Positions 56,965-64,000 of a stretch of 64,000 nt of DNA are shown here, in pieces. How positions within the stretch are numbered: position 1 is the first letter of the stretch; the number at the start of each line of letters is the position of its first letter. This stretch comes from Symbiodinium natans (lineage: Eukaryota > Sar > Dinophyceae > Suessiales > Symbiodiniaceae). Location of the stretch: NCBI GenBank assembly GCA_905221605.1, contig CAJNDS010001191.1:156001-220000 (forward strand), in the 5' to 3' direction. A program made the translations under genes and the position numbers. Under the pieces are notes generated by a model. That model did not search any database. It saw only the letters and a program-made list of their open reading frames with translations, and was not told where the DNA came from.

Positions 56965-57355
56965 ATGCCAAAAACCCGTGAAATTCAAGATAACTATAGG
57001 CATCTGGCGTGGCAAGGACTGCTGGAGGTCATCTTAGCCTCGATTAAAATCGGCCCTCGGCGGTTTCGATCCCCAGCATCTCTGCAGGCTGCAAATCCTG
57101 CAGCGCTGCAGACTACTGTACTGAATGCCGCGAGGGCTTCAGTCTACAGGCAGGGCGAGCGTTCTGCAGCTTGTCTTACGGGTGGTTTTGTTGGGCTTCT
57201 GCATACTTTTGCTTTTTGGATCTTTACTGAATCAGCTTCTTAGAATCCTGGGCCCAGAGTTGATGAATGTGACAGGCTCCCTGAACACGGATTCCGAACA
57301 TTTGATGGCACGAAATCAATTTCCACCAACTCTGAATCGATGTATACATGTATAG
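56965..57355 (+). CDS. Overlapping open frames, uncertain
   Basis: Two frames overlap: MPKTREIQDNYRHLAWQGLL... to 57243, and MPRGLQSTGRASVLQLVLRV... with a long hydrophobic stretch (VLLGFCILLLFGSLL) to 57355. Neither has supporting splice or family evidence. A further candidate follows the acceptor CCTTCATTTCAG at 57491. Confidence 0.3.
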
Positions 57356-58106
57356 ATATTCATTATTTATGCATCATGGTGAACTGAGAACATACATACA
57401 TACATACATACATACATACATACACATATTCGCACTCACTCTATTCACATTTATACTTCAATTTAAGCCCCCCTTCGGACCTTCATTTCAGGGCCGCAGC
57501 TTGTTGCCAGGACGGCACGTGCGTTTTTGCACTTACTTCCGGAGGATGGGCCACAATAGCTCCTGAGCTCCAGAGGTTTTGAAAGGGAGGTGTTGCTTCG
57601 GTTCTTGGGAAGATGCAGCGACCAGGGCTCACCGGAAGGTTTGGGTTCTGCTTCGAGCCGCGGGTATGAACCCCACACACTAAGCCTCAGTATAGGAGTA
57701 TATGCAGACTAGCCCCGACAAAGCCCACAACCGTAAACCCCATAACCCGAAGCCCTACGAAGACACAAATCCTATAGCCCTAAACCCTAAACCCTAAATC
57801 CTAAACCCTTTATCCCTAAACCCTCACCCTAAACCCCACTATTTTCGTACTCTCCTCCGTCAGCTGAGGTGATGGCTGTGCAGGGCTGAGCTTGCATCCT
57901 GGGACATCTTTGGGAGCTCGGGGGGGGGGGGGGGGGGGGAGGGGGGAGGTAGGGTTTAGGGATAAAGGGTTTCGGGTTTAGGGTTTCAGGTTTCAGGGTT
58001 TCAGGTTTCAGGGTTTGCGGTTTTAGGGTTCGGGTTCAGGGGATAGAGCCCCAGAGCCCTCTTGCACGGAAACCCACCCTCCAGAAAAGGGCACTGTTCT
58101 TATCTA

Positions 58107-58166
58107 GGAAGGCCCTTGAGTCTAAGAGGATCATATTCAGGAATATGTTGTTAAGGGCCATCCTAG
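58107..58166 (+). mobile_element. GTAGGCCC...CATCCTAG element, copy 9, short
   Basis: AAGGCCCTTGAG ... GGGCCATCCTAG, internally deleted. Confidence 0.65.
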
Positions 58167-58227
58167 ATATAGGGGTCCTGGGCTTTCAGGTCCCACCCTA
58201 AACCCTCAGCCCTTAACCCTTTCTCAG

Positions 58228-58340
58228 GTGCTCATCGGTCTGATCGTCTTCCTGGTCCTTTTGGCTTTCAGCTACTGCCTGCTCGGGTCAAAGACCGCTT
58301 GGGGGAAGTTGTGGGGCCGAAAGGGACTTAGGCAGCTAGG
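58228..58340 (+). CDS. Single-pass membrane exon
   Basis: Encodes VLIGLIVFLVLLAFSYCLLG, SKTAWGKLWGRKGLRQL: a strong transmembrane helix followed by a basic cytosolic stretch. Acceptor CCCTTTCTCAG, donor GTTTAGGG in phase 2. Upstream exons not found. Confidence 0.75.
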
Positions 58341-58614
58341 GTTTAGGGTTTAGGGCTTAGGGGTTCAGGGTTCAGGGTTCAGGGTTCAGGGTTCAGGGTT
58401 CAGGGTTCAGGGTTTAGGGTTTAGGGTTTAGGGTTTAGGGTTTGAAGAGGCCTTCCGCTTCAAGTAGAGAGAGAAAAATCAGAGTTCCCAGGAAACGCAA
58501 GGAGAACGGCCAAACAAAATCAAAACAGCCCCCCCCCCCCCCCCAAAAAAAAAAAAAAAAAAACTCAATCAAACCCAAAACCCAAACCCCCCCCCCCCCC
58601 CCCCCCGCAAAGAA

Positions 58615-58647
<33 letters not shown>

Positions 58648-58649
<2 letters not shown>

Positions 58650-58789
58650 CTGCACCCTCAACAAAATGGAATCCGTACCGCAGGAGCCCCAACTGGCAGG
58701 AGAACCAGCGAGCCATCGAAGCCGGACTGCGACATCGGCACCTTGCGAAGGCCACCTTAGCAACACTTGCCTCCATCGAACCTTCCTAA
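58648..58789 (+). CDS. Terminal exon after a CA repeat
   Basis: Encodes SAPSTKWNPYRRSPNWQENQ, RAIEAGLRHRHLAKATLATL, ASIEPS and TAA. The acceptor is the CAG ending a (CA)n microsatellite, and its one-base start matches the previous exon's phase 2. It forms the cytosolic tail of the membrane protein. Confidence 0.7.
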
Positions 58790-58914
58790 CCATCCTCAAC
58801 AATATAAAGTATCCAAAGGGTGGAGGTTTGGGGTTTAGGGTTTAGGGTAGTTTAGGGTTTAGGGTTTAGGGTTTAGGGTTCAGGGGAGGGTTCGGGTTTA
58901 GGGGGCCGCGTACG

Positions 58915-58974
58915 ATGCGTCTTTTCGCCACTGGCCGGGCATATGAGCCGGCCTTTTTGGCGGGAGCCAAGCTT
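58915..58974 (+). CDS. Possible first exon of a gene
   Basis: ATG 58915 opens MRLFATGRAYEPAFLAGAKL, S before a GTGTGCAC donor; the frame otherwise stays open to 59086. No spliced-leader site could be confirmed. Confidence 0.4.
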
Positions 58975-59184
58975 AGCGTGTGCACGAGTGAAGATGTGTT
59001 TTCAGATGGGCACCACAATTCAGTAGCCTCAGGTTTGTGTTGCACCAAAAACCTGAGCACAGAAACAAACCTGAACCTTATCTTATAGACTCTACAGGTA
59101 TCTTGAAGCTACTCGCAATACCTCGCCAACGACATTTGGTACCTTTACACATCCCCCCTCCTCCTCCTGCAAACTGCTTTGGGG

Positions 59185-59375
59185 TTCTTCGCATCGCGCG
59201 CCTGAATCTCGAAGATCCCGGATCTTGGAAGACCATACACAGGTCGGGGGAACTGGAACTAGTGCGTGAAGGTTCGCGACTACTTCTAAGTAGCCATAAG
59301 AAGCCCAAGGCGGTACACGAGTTATCACTCTATAGCTATATCCCTACTCCTAGTAGTCGAGTAGGTAACCTTTAA
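59185..59375 (+). CDS. Open segment, uncertain
   Basis: Frame with LNLEDPGSWKTIHRSGELEL, VREGSRLLLSSHKKPKAVHE, ending inside an AGGTAACCTTTAACC-type element at TAA 59375. Exon boundaries not identified. Confidence 0.35.
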
Positions 59376-59427
59376 CCTTTTTGGGGTAGTAGAATCCCCT
59401 TACAATCCCAAAGGTTAACCTTTAATT
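59349..59427 (+). mobile_element. AGGTAACCTTTAACC element
   Basis: GTAACCTTTAACCTTTTTGG ... CCCAAAGGTTAACCTTTAA, inverted termini; a second copy lies at about 5900-5957. Confidence 0.7.
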
Positions 59428-59437
59428 CCCCCTAAAC

Positions 59438-59537
59438 CCTAAACCCTAAACCCTAAACCCTAAACCCTAAACCCTAAACCCTAAACCCTAAACCCTAAAC
59501 CCTAAACCCTAAACCCTAAACCCTAAACCCAACCCTA
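59438..59537 (+). repeat. CCCTAAA array
   Basis: About fourteen canonical units ending shortly before the acceptor at 59547. Confidence 0.95.
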
Positions 59538-59547
59538 ATTCCCCCAG

Positions 59548-59644
59548 TTGTAACGATGAAGCCTCGAGTCAGGGCGGCTAAGGCTGTCGTACTTGCACTT
59601 AAGAGCTCCCGCAGTGTGGATCTGCAGTCGCCTATGATACCCTA
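59548..59644 (+). CDS. Exon-like segment ending in array-borne stop
   Basis: Encodes VTMKPRVRAAKAVVLALKSS, RSVDLQSPMIP and a TAA supplied by CCCTAAA. Acceptor AATTCCCCCAG. A GTGGATCT donor at about 59614 is an alternative exit. Confidence 0.45.
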
Positions 59645-59994
59645 AACCCTGATACCCTAAGCCCTAAACCCTAAACCCCTAAACCCTAAACCCTAAACCC
59701 TAGACCCTAGACCCTAGACCCTAAACCCTAAACCCTGGTGACGCCGTGGTGGTTTTTGGCATCTGTCCAGCACCGATCCCGAGTGGCAGCATTTTTGAGC
59801 CTCGCAAGCCTCATATGAAACCAGGTCTGAGAATGCACTTTTGACCCCAAAACATCCTGGGTATGTCCAAACGTTTCCAAACATGGAGGTACCCCTTCTA
59901 TATCCCAAATAGAATAGAATCCCCTTAAAGGGACCCCCCAAAATGGTTACCCCTATTTCTCGGAAACCCCCTCCTGAACCCCAACGTTCGCAAG

Positions 59995-60108
59995 GTGAAT
60001 CGATGGGACCTTTTCGGCAAGACGCCCAGGACGCGGTTCCCACTTTCAGCGCTCGCTCCGCACTGGTATCATGCAAGGAACCCTACAGACCTAATGGAAA
60101 CGCTCTAA
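59995..60108 (+). CDS. Probable terminal exon
   Basis: Encodes VNRWDLFGKTPRTRFPLSAL, APHWYHARNPTDLMETL and TAA. Acceptor AACGTTCGCAAG lies just after a TTTCCGAAA-family element. Coding composition is good. Confidence 0.55.
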   Translation: MNRWDLFGKTPRTRFPLSALAPHWYHARNPTDLMETL

Positions 60109-60327
60109 ACCCTCAACACCTCTAAACCCTACAAACCCTCTAAACCTGCACACCCTATAAGCCCTGTAAACTCTACAAACCCTATAAGCCGTATAAACCC
60201 TACAAACCGTATAAACTCTAAACCCTTCAGCGGCTTCAGCACATTTAAGAGCCTCAAAATCTCTGCTCTCTTTGTGCCTTTCAGCCTGAGAGCCCCATAA
60301 GTCACCCTACAACCGCCAAATCTGAGG

Positions 60328-60474
60328 GTAGTTTCATGGGCGCTTCAACTCGTCCCTAACCTCCCTTAAAGGGTTCTGATGAAAGGGCCCTGAACTTGTA
60401 TAGGGTATAGAAGGGGTCTGTAAGGGTTCGCCCCTTCAAGGGCGCATACTAAGGGACCATGTAACTACCTTTAG
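60328..60474 (+). mobile_element. GTAGTTTCATGGG element, copy 2, supplies the acceptor
   Basis: Begins GTAGTTTCATGGGCGCTT and ends ACCATGTAACTACCTTTAG, immediately before the exon at 60475. Confidence 0.8.
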
Positions 60475-60575
60475 ATCAAAGCCGCAAGCGCCAGCAAGGT
60501 GGCAACGGCGAACGAGAACATCTTGGGCGTGGGCCTGGGTCTCTACTACAACAGCATCAGGGACGGCAAGCAGCG
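60475..60575 (+). CDS. Exon with acceptor from an element end
   Basis: Encodes IKAASASKVATANENILGVG, LGLYYNSIRDGKQ with almost uniform GC at third positions. The acceptor TGTAACTACCTTTAG is the terminal repeat of a GTAGTTTCATGGG element (60328-60474). The donor GTCGGGG is followed by a 45-base G run. Confidence 0.75.
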
Positions 60576-60577
60576 GT

Positions 60578-60578
<1 letters not shown>

Positions 60579-60623
<45 letters not shown>
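60579..60623 (+). repeat. 45-base poly-G run
   Basis: Uninterrupted G run directly after the donor of the exon ending 60575. Shorter G or C runs occur at 5347-5369, 35761-35777, 37005-37100 and elsewhere. Confidence 0.9.
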
Positions 60624-60625
<2 letters not shown>

Positions 60626-60738
60626 TTAGGGTGTATCATGGGGTAAGTCAGCACAGTCGCCCCTTTTTTTCGCTTTGTACCAACAAAGGGTTTTCTGAAG
60701 TGTATATGAGGCAAGTCAAGCTGCTTTGGCTCTCCTAG

Positions 60739-60802
60739 GCCATCGAAGCGACCGCTGTTGTGCTGACCCAGAAGTCCCCCCGTAACTCCTCAATAGTGCT
60801 GG
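60739..60802 (+). CDS. Exon, unnamed membrane gene
   Basis: Encodes AIEATAVVLTQKSPRNSSIV, L; acceptor TTTGGCTCTCCTAG, donor GTTTAGGG in phase 1, matching the next exon. Confidence 0.7.
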
Positions 60803-60873
60803 GTTTAGGGTTTAGGGTTTCGGGTTTAGGGTTTAGGGTCTAGGGTATAGGGTTTAGGGTTTAGTCCTGCCAG

Positions 60874-60932
60874 GTATTCGGTTCATGTTCGTGGTCGCGG
60901 TGCTGACGCTCGTGGCATCCTCGATAGTCTCC
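60874..60932 (+). CDS. Exon, transmembrane segment
   Basis: Encodes IRFMFVVAVLTLVASSIVS. Acceptor TAGTCCTGCCAG, donor GTGTCTCT; a longer exon to about 60957 is possible. Confidence 0.65.
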
Positions 60933-61196
60933 GTGTCTCTTCTGCAGCGGATGCCTAAGTGCCCTCCGTCAAATCAAGAAAGGCAGTCGGTTCTTTGGGT
61001 AGCATGCAGATAGGGGCCGCGCATTATGACGGGGGGGATCTAGAATACTTAGGAGGCATACTTGGTTTTTCTTTTAATTTTGGGGTACGATCATTCCAAA
61101 AGAAACAGCTAAAACTACAATTTCTGCCAGCGTTTCAAGTTCAGTGTTTCCAAGTTCAGTGTAGTGCAGGGGAAGGGACCAACAAGCGTATCTGAG

Positions 61197-61282
61197 GACT
61201 CCGTTGGCCTGAGCAACGTGCTGCAGAGCTCCGAACTGGGTGGAGCGGAGAAGCTGCTCCAGGCACAGGGCCCAAGTGTGGG
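61197..61282 (+). CDS. Exon, unnamed membrane gene
   Basis: Encodes DSVGLSNVLQSSELGGAEKL, LQAQGPSV with high GC3; acceptor GCGTATCTGAG, donor GTTTAGG. Confidence 0.7.
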
Positions 61283-61603
61283 GTTTAGGTTTTAGGGTTT
61301 AGGCTTTAAGGTTTAGGGCTGTTAGTAGGCGACTATAGTGGCCCAGAGCTGGTCTCGATCATCTGGGGCATCGGAGGTTTTGGGTTGCGGAAGCCTAGGT
61401 GTCCTTCAGTTCCGGAGTGGGCTGTAAACGGCCTCTCGTGTAGCTCCTTTGGACCGAAGAGCTGCAAAACCCCCCCCAAACCCCAAACCCTAAACCCCAA
61501 ACCCTAAGCCCCAAACCTCAAACCCCACACCCTAAACCCCCTTAAACGCCCTGAACCCTGACAAAAAAGCATAAGACAACGAAAAACCGGAACAAACAGT
61601 CAG

Positions 61604-61684
61604 GCCCTGGAGCAGACGGAGGCGAAGAAGGGCATGGTTCCGGCGGTCGTCGTGTCGCCCATGATGCCTCTTGGCGCACTTTAA
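61604..61684 (+). CDS. Terminal exon, unnamed gene
   Basis: Encodes ALEQTEAKKGMVPAVVVSPM, MPLGAL and TAA. Acceptor ACAAACAGTCAG. It closes the gene that contains the exons at 60475-61282, although the last join is one base off. Confidence 0.65.
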   Translation, partial: ALEQTEAKKGMVPAVVVSPMMPLGAL

Positions 61685-61721
61685 AACCAAAGGGAGCCTC
61701 CCCCCCCCCCCAACTTGACTC

Positions 61722-61818
61722 TTAGGGTTTAGGGTTTAGGGTTTAGGGTTTAGGGTTTAGGGTTTAGGGTTTAGGGTTTAGGGTTTAGGGTTTAGGGTTT
61801 AGGGTTTAGGGTTTAGGG
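61722..61818 (+). repeat. TTTAGGG array
   Basis: About fourteen perfect units between the stop at 61684 and the next exon. Confidence 0.95.
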
Positions 61819-61898
61819 AGAGCACGCTCCTTCCGCATCTGATCCTTGCCAGAAATTGTCTAAGCACTCGCGAACCTCATAGCTTGAGGGAACCCGAG

Positions 61899-61947
61899 GA
61901 CCTGCGATGAGACGACGCCCGACATCATCGGCGAGAAGCTCGGCTGA
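61899..61947 (+). CDS. Small exon with stop
   Basis: Encodes TCDETTPDIIGEKLG and TGA, almost all third positions G or C. Acceptor GAACCCGAG. Confidence 0.5.
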
Positions 61948-62218
61948 TACTAAACCCTAAACCCTAGACACCCTCAGGAGACACATATTCAAACCCAGAT
62001 GGCGAACCATGCCGCCACTGTTCGCTGTTTTAACCCTAAACCCTAAACCCTAAACCCTAAACCCTAAACCCTAAACCCTGAGGGTGGCTTAAGGTTGAGG
62101 CTTTGACGGAGTCGGGCTGCTTGAAGAAGATCTTGTCCCCAAAGCCTAAAACCCTTAAAGTCCCCCAAGTTCCCCTAAGCCCTAAGCCCCAAACGCCAAA
62201 CCCCAAACGCTAAACCTT

Positions 62219-62316
62219 GGGATGTTTCCCCTTTTTCTCACAGTCCTTCATAGGGAATATAAAGGGGGGTACCATAATCCCGATTGAGGAGCTGTTAGTA
62301 TAAGGGGGAACATCCC
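62219..62316 (+). mobile_element. GGGATGTTCCC-type element, copy 7
   Basis: GGGATGTTTCCCCTTTTT ... AAGGGGGAACATCCC, best-preserved termini. Confidence 0.75.
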
Positions 62317-62460
62317 AACCTAAAGCCCTGTAAATTATCCCTATGCCCTAAACCCTCAACCCAAAAGCTCGCAAAGCCCCGAAAACTACCGCCCTGAATA
62401 AATACCCTAAACCCTAAACCATAAACCCTAAACCCTAAACCCTAAACCTTTGGCCCCGAG

Positions 62461-62519
62461 GAAGCTCCAGGCCTACGCAGCGATGCGCTACCTGGCAGTG
62501 ATCATTCCGAGACATGGGG
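62461..62519 (+). CDS. Exon, last gene
   Basis: Encodes KLQAYAAMRYLAVIIPRHG; acceptor TTGGCCCCGAG. A preceding small exon near 62097-62133 (ALTESGCLKKIL) joins in phase. Donor GTTCACGA. Confidence 0.6.
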
Positions 62520-62884
62520 GTTCACGATTGTAGGGGTACCTTATTGTGTCCTTATTTTAGAATCCTACGACTTGGGGGCTCTATATTCGGAAACCCTGAA
62601 CCCTAAACCCTCAACCCTAAACCCTAAACCCCCCGTAATCGACCCCGGGACCCCTTGGGAGGATCCGCTTTCCGGAGGCACTCCCGATTCGGGCGGGGTC
62701 TATCTTTTTGAGGTTTTTTGGGGTGTAAGGTTCAGGGTCTAGGGGTTTGGGGGGATCTGAACTTGGGGCTTTTGAGGTTTTTTGGGGTTTAAGGTTTAGG
62801 GTTTTTTGGGGTTTTTGGGGTTAGTTACCGATCCAGCCTTGCTAAGCTCACGTGCAACGCAACCCGAACCTGACACATGGCCAG

Positions 62885-62981
62885 TGTCATTCTCACGGGG
62901 CGGAGCTGAAAGGGTTTGTGCTGTGCTACGACGATGGGCCGAGTTGGTGGTATTTCCTGCAACATGAACTGAAGAAGACTC
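62885..62981 (+). CDS. Exon, last gene
   Basis: Encodes CHSHGAELKGFVLCYDDGPS, WWYFLQHELKKT. Acceptor ACACATGGCCAG. Donor GTTCGGCCCTTGG lies at the start of a CATCCTAG-type element, phase 1. Confidence 0.75.
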
Positions 62982-63135
62982 GTTCGGCCCTTGGAACATT
63001 GGTTATGTCCCCTTATTTGGGGGTTTAAGTGTAGGCCTTTGGGACCATATTTTGCATAGTTTCTCTTTTTGGGTCTAAGAGGATCATATTCAGGAACATT
63101 TTTTCAGAGGTTTTCATTTTTGGAGGGCCTTCCTA
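62982..63135 (+). mobile_element. GTAGGCCC...CATCCTAG elements in tandem, at a donor
   Basis: GTTCGGCCCTTGGAACATT begins the intron and a second copy (GTAGGCCTTTGGGACC) follows from about 63031; the end is GGGCCTTCCTAG. Confidence 0.7.
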
Positions 63136-63141
63136 GGGCAG

Positions 63142-63231
63142 AAGTGAAGACATCTAAGGCGCGATGGTATTGGGAGTCTTGTGACTCGTCAGCTCCATTG
63201 CCTGGGAAATGCAAACCTGGACATATGAGTT
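63142..63231 (+). CDS. Exon, last gene
   Basis: Two-base start in phase with 62981, then VKTSKARWYWESCDSSAPLP, GKCKPGHMSW. It runs into a GGGATGTTCCC element at 63232, so the donor lies at or near that border (approximate end). Confidence 0.6.
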
Positions 63232-63300
63232 GGGATGTTCCCCCTTATACTCACAGCCCTTAACAATGATTATAGTAGCGCCTATACGGCAGAACATCCC
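63232..63300 (+). mobile_element. GGGATGTTCCC element, copy 8, short
   Basis: GGGATGTTCCCCCTTATA ... CAGAACATCCC; begins exactly where the frame of the exon at 63142 is left. Confidence 0.7.
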
Positions 63301-63494
63301 AACGTATGATTTTTATGAGGGCTTGTTGAGGAGATATCAAAACCTTCTTTAGGCGTGCATAGGAGATGAGGATCGGACCGAAAGTTCTCAGCGGCTATGA
63401 GTTCTCCAAATGCGTCTCTTCCATCATACCTTCTATAGATGACCAGGTCACAAAGTTTGGTCCCTTTCCGCTAACTCTGAATCGCACAAACCAG

Positions 63495-63588
63495 GTACTG
63501 TGTGCTCTTTGCCTACTCCCTGTACTTCGTGCAAACGCAGAAGATCTTCGCGAGAAGGCCCCAGCCACGTCCGCCCACCCGATCTGAC
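63495..63588 (+). CDS. Exon, membrane segment, last gene
   Basis: Encodes YCVLFAYSLYFVQTQKIFAR, RPQPRPPTRSD with very high GC3. Acceptor GCACAAACCAG and donor GTGTGAG are good. A possible exon at 63390-63447 (GYEFSKCVSSIIPSIDDQ) precedes it. Confidence 0.7.
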
Positions 63589-64000
63589 GTGTGAGTGATA
63601 TAGGGGTCATAATAATTTCTACTGATGTTCCCTTGATGGTCCCTCTAGAATTATACTACAAGAACCCCAGAACCCTATTCTAATCATTAAGGCCCCTATA
63701 TTGGACGGTTAAGGGTTTCAGGTGTTTGGGGCTTAGGGGGCTCAGGTGCATGCCTCGAGGAGCTCAGAACTATTCAATAGCCCTCCCTTGCTACCCAAGC
63801 ACCCAACTTGAGCTCACGAGTCCGACGACCCATTTTATGATGAATATGTGAAAATCGATAAATAAATAAATATCTATATACATATATACATATGTCTATG
63901 AACATACATTTGCTTAATGTATAGTCTGTTTTCAACATGTAACATCTGGTTTGGCCCTTTGAAATTTGGGGCCCAAATTGGGGGAGAACTCCGTCACATT
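63589..64000 (+). other. Window end, no exon seen
   Basis: AT-richer DNA with (TA)-type tracts near 63855-63925 and a partial inverted-repeat element near 63598-63705. No coding signal was recognised. Confidence 0.5.

Noticed and set aside
58435-58789. Full 115-codon frame from 58442
   Set aside because: The first half is poly-proline/lysine/threonine from homopolymers and (CA)n; only the part after the acceptor at 58647 is kept as an exon.
1-64000. Chromosome end or subtelomere
   Set aside because: Telomeric units are scattered in both orientations between exons throughout, with no terminal one-strand block.

Overview
The window reads as a nuclear chromosome segment of a dinoflagellate. 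This is inferred from four things: interspersed TTTAGGG-type (plant/alveolate) telomeric repeats in both orientations, small GC3-rich exons all on the + strand, frequent GC (and possibly GA) splice donors, and several families of short intron-borne elements. A related alveolate such as a chromerid cannot be excluded. No bacterial genes, rRNA, convincing tRNA or CRISPR array was seen. Most long open frames are accidental and lie over low-complexity DNA; the real coding signal is a series of 25-150 base exons between 0.2-1 kb introns. I rebuilt exon chains by hand from reading frame, splice phase, third-position GC and protein-family motifs. Frames, exon ends and joins are inference unless protein motifs are cited.

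Layout, all on +. (1) 194 to about 5852: first exons of a gene starting at ATG 194 and carrying a CUE-like segment, then loose exons to 6692. (2) About 9104-16969: a multi-exon gene, probably a membrane protein, of unknown family. (3) 17535-18365: an intact single-exon FkbM-type methyltransferase with a signal-peptide-like start. (4) 19288-19971: a short gene end with hydrophobic exons. (5) About 22574-30002: a diacylglycerol-acyltransferase-like (DAGAT/LPLAT) gene in 13 or more exons, ending at TGA 30002. (6) About 30907-43860: a gene resembling plant vacuolar sorting receptors (PA-like segment, WWxYV, CAExV-like, KAICAGF, then a membrane anchor and short tail). (7) 44014 to about 56887: exons of at least three unnamed genes, one beginning with a signal-peptide-like exon at 46758, interrupted by a 105-bp satellite at about 49.1-51.3 kb. 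(8) 58228-58789: the 3' end of a single-pass membrane protein gene. (9) 58915-61684 and 61899-63588: exons of further genes, some membrane-spanning; the last runs toward the window edge.

The most unusual property is the intron architecture. About twenty exons end exactly at GTTTAGGG, so the G-rich telomeric repeat itself supplies the GT donor. Many introns end with C-rich (CCCTAAA)n just before the acceptor, which gives them inverted telomeric termini. Several arrays are bracketed by 12-25 bp direct duplications of flanking sequence. At least five other short repeat families sit in the introns, and some supply the donor or acceptor with their own ends. Together this looks like a genome in which telomeric repeats and introner-like elements have repeatedly created or expanded introns.
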